A stretch of 11,853 bases of DNA from an uncultured Acetatifactor sp. Its GTDB lineage: Bacteria > Bacillota > Clostridia > Lachnospirales > Lachnospiraceae. The translations under genes were made by a program, and so were the position numbers. The notes below the pieces were generated by a model. It saw only the letters and a program-made list of their open reading frames with translations, made no database searches and was not told the DNA's origin. Positions 7,529 to 11,853 of this stretch are shown piece after piece. Each line of letters starts with the position of its first letter. Positions within the stretch are counted from its first letter, which is position 1. The stretch covers positions 120,336 through 132,188 of the forward strand of contig CAJUCT010000006.1 of NCBI GenBank assembly GCA_910585015.1. The letters are read 5' to 3'.

Positions 7529-8524
7529 ATGCCGTTAATCAGTGTGATTGTGCCGGTTTATAATATCATGGACTATCTGCCCCGGTGCGTGCAGTCTCTT
7601 GGGCAGCAGACATACCGGAATCTGGAGATTCTGCTGGTGGACGACGGCTCCACGGACGGCACAGGGCAGCTTTGTGACCGGCTGGCGGCACAGGACGGTC
7701 GGATACGTGTACTGCACAAGGAGAACGGGGGCACCTCCTCGGCCCGGAATATGGGGATTGAAAAAGCCCTGGGAGAATTTCTGGGCTTTGTTGACAGCGA
7801 CGACTATGTGGAGCCGGACATGTATATGCAGCTGTACCGGGCCGCCGGAGGGAGAGAGGGCTGGCTGGTGCAGGTGGGCAGGGATGAGGTGAACGAACAG
7901 GGAGAGCAGCTTCCCAGCATTTGTGAGATCCCGGATATAGAGCAGACGTTTTCTTCCGAGGAATTTCTGAGAGAACTGCTGATGCACCGGGGAGACTGTT
8001 CCTTCTGCACAAAACTGGTGCCCAGGCGGCTTCTGGGGGAGGAACGGTTCCCGGAAAAGCAGCTGAATGAGGATTTTCATCTGATGATCCGGCTGCTGCA
8101 GCGGGCGGAGGGCGTAGTGTCTCTGCCGGTGTGCGGCTACCATGTATTTTACCGCCTGGGCAGCAACACCAGGAAAAAGCAGGAGAATGAGTTTTCCAGA
8201 GTATTTTCGGACAATGTGAATAATGCGGATCTGGTACACTCGCTGGTGGAGGAGAAATATCCGCAGCTGCAGCCTGTGGCCATACGGTTCGGGCTATTCC
8301 AGAGGCTGGATTATCTGCTGCATATTCCCATTTTGCAGATGCGGCGGGACAATGAACAGTACAGAGCCATTGTGCGGTTTCTGCGGAGGCATGTGGGAAC
8401 TACGGTAAAATCCCCCTATCTGACGGTCAAAAACAAGCTGTATCTGCTGGCACTGTCCGCGGCTCCCAGAACAGTACGGCAGCTGCACCGTCTGGGGATG
8501 AAGATCAGAAAGAAAATTCCCTAA
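7529..8524 (+). CDS. Family 2 glycosyltransferase (GT-A fold)
   Basis: This 331-residue inverting glycosyltransferase uses a nucleotide sugar and a divalent metal. The GT-A domain begins MPLISVIVPVYN. VDDGSTDGT (37-45) binds the nucleotide, ENGGTSSARN (65-74) is the conserved donor loop, VDSDDYVEPDMY (88-99) carries the metal-binding DXD, and NED (180-182) offers the likely catalytic acid pair. The C-terminal 100 residues are basic and amphipathic (ending KIRKKIP), suggesting contact with membrane. Two starts are possible. ATG 7529 gives the usual family N-terminus with AGAAGGGA (7516-7523). ATG 7496 has GGAGGA (7487-7492) only three bases away and would add 11 residues. I prefer 7529. It is the last gene before the terminator at 8553. 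Confidence 0.9.
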   Translation: MPLISVIVPVYNIMDYLPRCVQSLGQQTYRNLEILLVDDGSTDGTGQLCDRLAAQDGRIRVLHKENGGTSSARNMGIEKALGEFLGFVDSDDYVEPDMYMQLYRAAGGREGWLVQVGRDEVNEQGEQLPSICEIPDIEQTFSSEEFLRELLMHRGDCSFCTKLVPRRLLGEERFPEKQLNEDFHLMIRLLQRAEGVVSLPVCGYHVFYRLGSNTRKKQENEFSRVFSDNVNNADLVHSLVEEKYPQLQPVAIRFGLFQRLDYLLHIPILQMRRDNEQYRAIVRFLRRHVGTTVKSPYLTVKNKLYLLALSAAPRTVRQLHRLGMKIRKKIP

Positions 8525-8552
8525 AGCAGTTTCTTGATAAGACTGAGTTTAC

Positions 8553-8593
8553 AAAGGAGCATCCTTAAGCTGCAGCAGAAGGACGCTTCTTTT
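8553..8593 (+). terminator. Intrinsic terminator after the glycan gene cluster
   Basis: AAAGGAGCATCCTT (8553-8566) pairs with AAGGACGCTTCTTT (8579-8592), 13 of 14 positions counting one G-U pair, around a 12-nt loop that holds GCTGCAGC. The arms begin with an A-run and end in a T-rich stretch (TTCTTTT), as expected of a rho-independent terminator. It starts 28 bases after the last glycosyltransferase stop. Confidence 0.7.
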
Positions 8594-8622
8594 AGTATAT
8601 AAATATAGGCAATTGGGAAAGG

Positions 8623-8737
8623 TTCTCTGTAAGTGACGTGGCTGGGTAATATATATATATATATATATAAACGGACTCCGTCGCAGTGGCAAGTCGCTCT
8701 TATTTTGTATATATTGCCCAGCCACTGTTACCAGAAA
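8623..8737. repeat. Extended imperfect palindrome containing an (AT)n tract
   Basis: GTGGCTGGGTAATATATA (8638-8655) is the reverse complement of 8708-8725 except for one T/C difference that would be a G-U pair in RNA. Further outside, 8623-8632 and 8728-8737 also pair with bulges. The 52-nt centre holds the rest of an alternating (AT) run (8649-8669, 21 bases), the small stem CGGA/TCCG and a repeat of GTCGC. GAAAGG occurs at both edges (8617-8622, 8734-8739), though the second copy overlaps the arm. It could be a miniature palindromic element or a structured leader. The 320-bp gap 8525-8844 otherwise holds the terminator at 8553, the candidate promoter at 8771 and the hairpin at 8806; I see no gene in it. 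Confidence 0.7.
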
Positions 8738-8770
8738 GGGAGTTTCGCATAAATATTTTGGCATCTGGCG

Positions 8771-8797
8771 CAACCTGCCTGGAGGAAATCCTATATA
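8771..8797 (+). promoter_or_regulatory. Candidate promoter of the sigma factor operon
   Basis: CAACCT (8771-8776) is followed after 15 bases by TATATA (8792-8797). A CAAC/GAAC-type -35 element with a short spacer is common for ECF-dependent promoters, so this may be an autoregulated start. The AT-rich surroundings make chance matches easy, and no housekeeping-type promoter with correct spacing is evident. Confidence 0.3.
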
Positions 8798-8805
8798 TAT
8801 TTTGT

Positions 8806-8825
8806 AAGGCATGAGGAAATGCCTT
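8806..8825 (+). other. Small hairpin just upstream of the sigma factor ribosome binding site
   Basis: AAGGCAT (8806-8812) and ATGCCTT (8819-8825) form a perfect 7-bp stem with loop GAGGAA. It lies 8 bases before AGGAGG (8834-8839), the site for ATG 8845, so it could influence translation or be part of an operator. Confidence 0.5.
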
Positions 8826-8844
8826 TGACAGAGAGGAGGTTTCT

Positions 8845-9411
8845 ATGAAAACCAAAGAAGATCAGGAGATTGTGGAATTATACTGGAGGAGGGATGAGAG
8901 CGCCATCAGGGAGACGGATATCAAGTACGGCAGGCTGTGTCATTACATTGCATATCACATTTTGTCCAGCGACCAGGATTGTGAGGAATGTGTGAGCGAC
9001 ACGTATTTTGCGGTCTGGAACGCAATCCCTCCAAAGCGGCCGGAACGGTTCCCGGCCTATCTGGGGAGGATCACAAGAAATCTGGCGTTGAACAGATTTG
9101 ATTATCTGACTGCAGAAAAACGAAATGTGCATGTGATATGTTCACTGGAAGAACTGGAGGAGAGTGTTTCTGGCGGGGAATCCCTGGATTCGGAACTGAC
9201 GCGTCGGCAGACCGAATTGGCAATCAGTGATTTCTTATGGAAACAGGAGGAGGAAAAGCGGAATATTTTTATCCGGCGTTATTGGTATTTTGATTCCATA
9301 GGAGAGATTTGCAGGCAGACCGGTTTACGGGAGAGCAAGGTCAAGTCCATTTTGTTTCGGATGCGGGGAAAGTTAAAAATATTTTTGGAAAGCGAGGGCA
9401 TTGAAGTATGA
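8845..9411 (+). CDS. ECF-type RNA polymerase sigma factor
   Basis: This 188-residue protein has the two-domain build of extracytoplasmic-function sigma factors, which direct RNA polymerase to a small regulon. Region 2 covers about 12-93: DCEECVSDTYFAVWNAIP (45-62) is the core-binding and -10 helix region, followed by RITRNLALNRFDYLTAEKR (75-93). A linker (94-120) rich in Ser and Glu follows. Region 4 is 138-183, with helix-turn-helix SIGEICRQTGLRESKVKSI (151-169) for -35 recognition. There is no region 1 or 3. AGGAGG (8834-8839) sits five bases before ATG. It overlaps the next gene by ATGA, the usual arrangement for a sigma factor with its membrane regulator. Target genes are unknown; the neighbouring glycan and surface genes are natural candidates. 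Confidence 0.9.
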   Translation: MKTKEDQEIVELYWRRDESAIRETDIKYGRLCHYIAYHILSSDQDCEECVSDTYFAVWNAIPPKRPERFPAYLGRITRNLALNRFDYLTAEKRNVHVICSLEELEESVSGGESLDSELTRRQTELAISDFLWKQEEEKRNIFIRRYWYFDSIGEICRQTGLRESKVKSILFRMRGKLKIFLESEGIEV

Positions 9412-10007
9412 ACGGCAGAGAATTGGCGGATAGAATCGGAAATATAGATGGGTATATGGTGCAGCAGGCGGAAAGGCTGCCTGATTATGGCGCAAGGCGC
9501 CGGAGAAAATGGGCCATGGGGATTGCGTCCTGTGCGGCAGTTTTTGTACTGGCAGTCGGAAGCTTTACAGCCGGTGCTGTGGTTTTTGCAAAAGAGATGT
9601 CAGCGGAGCCGGAGATGGTTACTTTGGAGGAGATCGGGCTTACGCTGCTGTTGCCGGATACATGGAAAGAAAACTATTCTGTGGAAGTGGGGGAGATGGA
9701 GGGAGGTTATCTTTACACCTTTTATGACAATACAATCCATGGGCAAGGGGGAGAATGGACGGAAAGCGGCGCGTTATTTTTCATAGGAACTTACGGTGAC
9801 ACGCCCATGACAGAGGCAGAGATGGATGCGGCGCATCATCATGCCTATGCGTATGAATATCTGTTTTCTACCAGAACCACCAATTACATCATGGTCTGCG
9901 TCAGCGACATGCAGTATGATCCCGGTGACCCGGATATGAGCAGCCACTATGAGATGATGGTACAGGGTATCTCAGATATTCGTTTTGTTCTGGACAATGT
10001 GCTGTAA
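9408..10007 (+). CDS. Single-pass membrane protein, probable anti-sigma/sensor partner
   Basis: This 199-residue protein has a short cytoplasmic N-terminus (1-34) with ELADRIGNIDGYMVQQAE, which fits the sigma-binding stretch I associate with clostridial ECF partner proteins. A basic RRRRK stretch (30-34) and one membrane helix (about 35-60) follow. The remaining 140 residues would lie outside and are rich in acidic and aromatic residues (for example HHHAYAYEYLF). It lacks the HxxxCxxC zinc motif of ZAS anti-sigma factors. The 4-base overlap with the sigma gene implies coupled translation and a fixed ratio. The likely role is to hold the sigma factor at the membrane until the outer domain senses a signal; the signal is unknown. 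A simple membrane effector is an alternative. Confidence 0.7.
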   Translation: MNGRELADRIGNIDGYMVQQAERLPDYGARRRRKWAMGIASCAAVFVLAVGSFTAGAVVFAKEMSAEPEMVTLEEIGLTLLLPDTWKENYSVEVGEMEGGYLYTFYDNTIHGQGGEWTESGALFFIGTYGDTPMTEAEMDAAHHHAYAYEYLFSTRTTNYIMVCVSDMQYDPGDPDMSSHYEMMVQGISDIRFVLDNVL

Positions 10008-10046
10008 AAAATTTTCGCTGCTTGCCGGATCACCCGGAATATAACA

Positions 10047-10064
10047 ATTTTGATCAGTCAAAAT
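10047..10064. terminator. Weak AT-rich hairpin between convergent genes
   Basis: ATTTTGA (10047-10053) pairs with TCAAAAT (10058-10064) around TCAG. It overlaps the stop of the minus-strand gene and could serve either direction, but the stem is AT-rich and no long T-run follows. Confidence is low. Confidence 0.3.
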
Positions 10065-11256
10065 ACTCCAGAGCATAGACGAAGCGCTCCGCCAGACGCT
10101 TTCTCCCCGCAGGGTTCAGGTGTAAGTGGTCCTCCAGATAATCCTTTGCATTCACTTCATTGACCGTGCCGTAGATATTGTCCAGGTAGGACACAGAGTG
10201 TTCATAGGCAATGTGCTCCAGATTGCCCGCATAGGTGGACAGGGAATAGCCGTTGGATTTATGGATGTCGCTGCTGATGTATTCTCCGTTTTCATCCACA
10301 TAATAGGCATAGGTGGGCGACATGACAATGATCCGGAGATGAGGGAAGGCATTGCAGAGCAGTTCCAGACTGGCATCCATATTGCCCGCAAAGGTCTGAA
10401 TATCCGTGGGGGTTGACATGTTGTACAGAGGCCGTTCCTCCAGATAGTCCGAGGCGTCATACATGATGGCCAGCACGTCCACATTCTGAAAATCTAAGGT
10501 TGACAGAGTGTCGTAGGCATAGCGGGCGTCTGCGGGCACGGCATCCCCCATAGCGGCAAAGGCACTGTCATAGATTCCGGTATTCTGCAAGGTGATCAGC
10601 GTAGACAGCCAGTACAGATTGAAGGCATCCATGGGGTCTTCATCCGCCAGAAAAGTCTCTTTAGCAGCAGCCAGGTGGGAGCCAGCCACCGAGCAGTTAT
10701 AGAAGGTGGCATCTGTCATACTGTCGGCCAAGCTAACAACGCTGTCATCAGAGTCCCGCCCGTCGGAGAAGGGGGAATTGCCCAATATCACCACCGTGCG
10801 GACACCGTCCGTATCCATGCGCTGAGCCGGCGGGACATTCACCATGCTGTCCAGCACTTCGATGAGTTCAGTGTCGTCGAAGTCCGCATCGGGATCAAAA
10901 AAAGAAGGCACACGGGTCCCCCAGTTGGAGAAGCGGAAGAAAATCAGGCCGATGCAAAACAACAGTACAAGTACAAAGACGATATGCAGGATGATCCGGG
11001 AGAAAAAGTTACCGGAACGCTGGGAGGCATCTTCATCCCCTTCCTCTTCGTCATAGGGAGGGGCGCTGCCATAGAGTTCATCGTTCTCCTCATAAGGCGT
11101 TTCGGCATCAAAGTGCTTTTCTTCATCTTTTATAGGCGCGCTTTCACTAAAGTTATTTTCATCTATAAGGGAATCCACAGGATCTAAGTCAAGGTCGATG
11201 ATCTCTATGTCCGGGATATTTGATTGGCGGTGTGTTTTAGCGGATTCCTGTCGCAT
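10054..11256 (-). CDS. Membrane-anchored SGNH/GDSL hydrolase-like protein with acidic tail
   Basis: This 400-residue protein has an acidic, probably cytoplasmic N-terminus (1-86; DEEEGDEDAS at 69-78), one membrane helix (about 87-108), and an outer domain of about 290 residues. That domain has features of the SGNH hydrolase fold: a nucleophile-block sequence VILGNSPF (156-163, candidate Ser161) where GDS has become GNS, and a C-terminal DHLHLNPAGR (376-385) with the Asp/His pair Asp376 and His379. The GxND block is not evident (IMYDASDY at 264-271), so activity is uncertain. Such proteins often remove or move O-acyl groups on surface glycans. ATG 11256 is chosen because GAGG (11263-11266 on the minus strand) is six bases upstream; a GTG at 11268 would add four residues. 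It is divergent from the acidic repeat gene and convergent with the sigma operon. Confidence 0.75.
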   Translation of the reverse strand: MRQESAKTHRQSNIPDIEIIDLDLDPVDSLIDENNFSESAPIKDEEKHFDAETPYEENDELYGSAPPYDEEEGDEDASQRSGNFFSRIILHIVFVLVLLFCIGLIFFRFSNWGTRVPSFFDPDADFDDTELIEVLDSMVNVPPAQRMDTDGVRTVVILGNSPFSDGRDSDDSVVSLADSMTDATFYNCSVAGSHLAAAKETFLADEDPMDAFNLYWLSTLITLQNTGIYDSAFAAMGDAVPADARYAYDTLSTLDFQNVDVLAIMYDASDYLEERPLYNMSTPTDIQTFAGNMDASLELLCNAFPHLRIIVMSPTYAYYVDENGEYISSDIHKSNGYSLSTYAGNLEHIAYEHSVSYLDNIYGTVNEVNAKDYLEDHLHLNPAGRKRLAERFVYALEYFD

Positions 11257-11281
11257 GGTGTACCTCACTTTCTGTTTCTCT

Positions 11282-11310
11282 ATTCTACTATTATTCCAGC
11301 GGATTGTCCA
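11282..11310 (-). promoter_or_regulatory. Sigma-A-like promoter of the SGNH gene
   Basis: On the minus strand TGGACA (11310-11305) is followed after 17 bases by TAGAAT (11287-11282), each five of six matches to consensus. The predicted start of transcription is about 20 bases before the ATG at 11256, leaving room for the GAGG ribosome site. Confidence 0.65.
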
Positions 11311-11385
11311 TAAAGAAATAGAACTAAAGGGCTGTATGCCTTATTTTGCGGATAAATTAAAATTTTATGAATATTTCTTTTTTCC

Positions 11386-11415
11386 TTGAACCGATGATGG
11401 CTTCAATGTTATACT
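11386..11415 (+). promoter_or_regulatory. Sigma-A-like promoter of the acidic repeat gene
   Basis: TTGAAC (11386-11391) is followed after 18 bases by TATACT (11410-11415), and an AT-rich stretch (11353-11383) precedes it as in UP elements. Transcription would start about 65 bases before the ATG at 11488. A 9-bp inverted repeat, AAAGAAATA (11313-11321) and TATTTCTTT (11372-11380), flanks the space between the two divergent promoters. Confidence 0.6.
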
Positions 11416-11487
11416 GTACAGCAGAAATGCGGGCAGAGGTAAGCCGGGCTGAAAAGAGACGGAGAGCCTCGGAACGGGAGGAACAGC

Positions 11488-11853
11488 ATGAGGAAATCGG
11501 CAGGGCGCTTTGGCAGACCGGCGAAAACAACGAAAGAAATCATGGCGGAATTTCAAGAAGAGTGGGATGGCGGGGAATATGAGGAAGAGCCTGGCGGGGA
11601 AGAAGATAATGGCGAGACCTATGACGGTGAGCTGGTAGAGGAATATGAAGAACCCTATCCGGAGGATGAAGAATACGGCGGTGATTTTGAAGAAGATGTA
11701 TACGAAGAGGTAGAGGCGGAATACGAGGAACCGGAGGAATATGATATGGAATCTTCCGAAGAGGAGATGGAGGAAGAATACGATCCGGAACCGGCCGAAG
11801 AGGAGATGGAGGAGGAATACGATCCGGAATCGGCCGAAGAGGAGATGGAGGAA
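11488..11853 (+). CDS. Extremely acidic repeat protein, 5' end only
   Basis: An open frame runs from ATG 11488 to the window end without a stop, 122 codons so far. GGGAGGA (11476-11482) is a strong ribosome binding site five bases before the ATG. The first 19 residues are basic (MRKSAGRFGRPAKTTKEIM); almost everything after is Glu, Asp, Tyr, Pro and Gly. From 11755 a 13-residue unit, EEEMEEEYDPE plus two variable residues, repeats in tandem (11755-11793, 11794-11832, and a partial unit from 11833). No membrane segment or domain is seen in this part. The composition suggests a disordered acidic arm, possibly before a membrane or enzyme domain beyond the window. I do not recognise the family. 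Its frame differs from the small plus-strand frame at 11367-11582. Confidence 0.75.
   Translation, partial: MRKSAGRFGRPAKTTKEIMAEFQEEWDGGEYEEEPGGEEDNGETYDGELVEEYEEPYPEDEEYGGDFEEDVYEEVEAEYEEPEEYDMESSEEEMEEEYDPEPAEEEMEEEYDPESAEEEMEE
11755..11853 (+). repeat. 39-bp in-frame tandem repeat
   Basis: Two full units (11755-11793, 11794-11832) and 21 bases of a third are nearly identical, differing at a few positions (first codon TCC versus GCC, GAA versus GAG, CCG versus TCG). Near-identity at synonymous sites indicates recent or ongoing expansion. The array continues beyond the window. Confidence 0.85.

Noticed and set aside
11367..11582. A 71-codon plus-strand frame over the promoter and start of the acidic gene
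   Set aside because: It starts within the promoter region and has no ribosome site; the frame starting at 11488 has a strong one and runs open to the window end.

Overview
The window looks like a chromosomal segment of a Gram-positive anaerobe of the Clostridia, most likely Lachnospiraceae. This rests on strong AGGAGG-type ribosome binding sites, GC-rich coding sequence with AT-rich gaps, an ECF sigma/anti-sigma pair of clostridial style, and multi-membrane proteins of kinds I associate with that family. The taxonomic placement is inference; no rRNA or other marker gene is present.

Region 1 (1-8600, all on the + strand) is a cell-surface polysaccharide gene cluster. It opens with one and a half copies of a 103-bp structured repeat. 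A WecE/RffA-type sugar aminotransferase follows, which should make dTDP-4-amino-4,6-dideoxy-D-galactose (dTDP-Fuc4N). Next come three integral membrane proteins of unknown function (1417-2892, 2880-3956, 3999-4760); the last two together resemble the membrane part and the soluble tail of a GT-C-like enzyme. Two GT-B retaining glycosyltransferases of family-4 type (4930-6228, 6267-7433) and one GT-A family-2 glycosyltransferase (7529-8524) complete the run. It ends at a good intrinsic terminator at 8553-8593. The simplest reading is that the aminotransferase supplies an amino-sugar nucleotide, the three cytoplasmic glycosyltransferases help build a lipid-linked repeat unit, and the membrane proteins modify or extend the glycan on the outer face. 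Enzymes making dTDP-4-keto-6-deoxyglucose (RmlA/RmlB) are not in the window.

Region 2 (8525-10007) begins with a 320-bp AT-rich gap holding the terminator, a long imperfect palindrome with an (AT)n tract, and a small hairpin before the ribosome binding site. It continues with a translationally coupled ECF sigma factor and a single-pass membrane protein, the probable anti-sigma or sensor partner.

Region 3 (10008-11853) holds two divergent genes with separate sigma-A-like promoters between them. On the minus strand is a membrane-anchored SGNH-hydrolase-like protein with a very acidic cytoplasmic tail. On the plus strand, running off the window end, is an extremely acidic protein with 39-bp (13-residue) tandem repeats. 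The shared acidic, Tyr/Pro-containing composition of the two neighbours is the most unusual protein-level feature here.

There is no tRNA, rRNA, CRISPR array or transposase gene in the window. The strongest leads for something undescribed are the palindromic intergenic elements (1-158, 1299-1387, 8623-8737), the three unknown membrane proteins in the glycan cluster, and the acidic-tail pair at 10054-11853.
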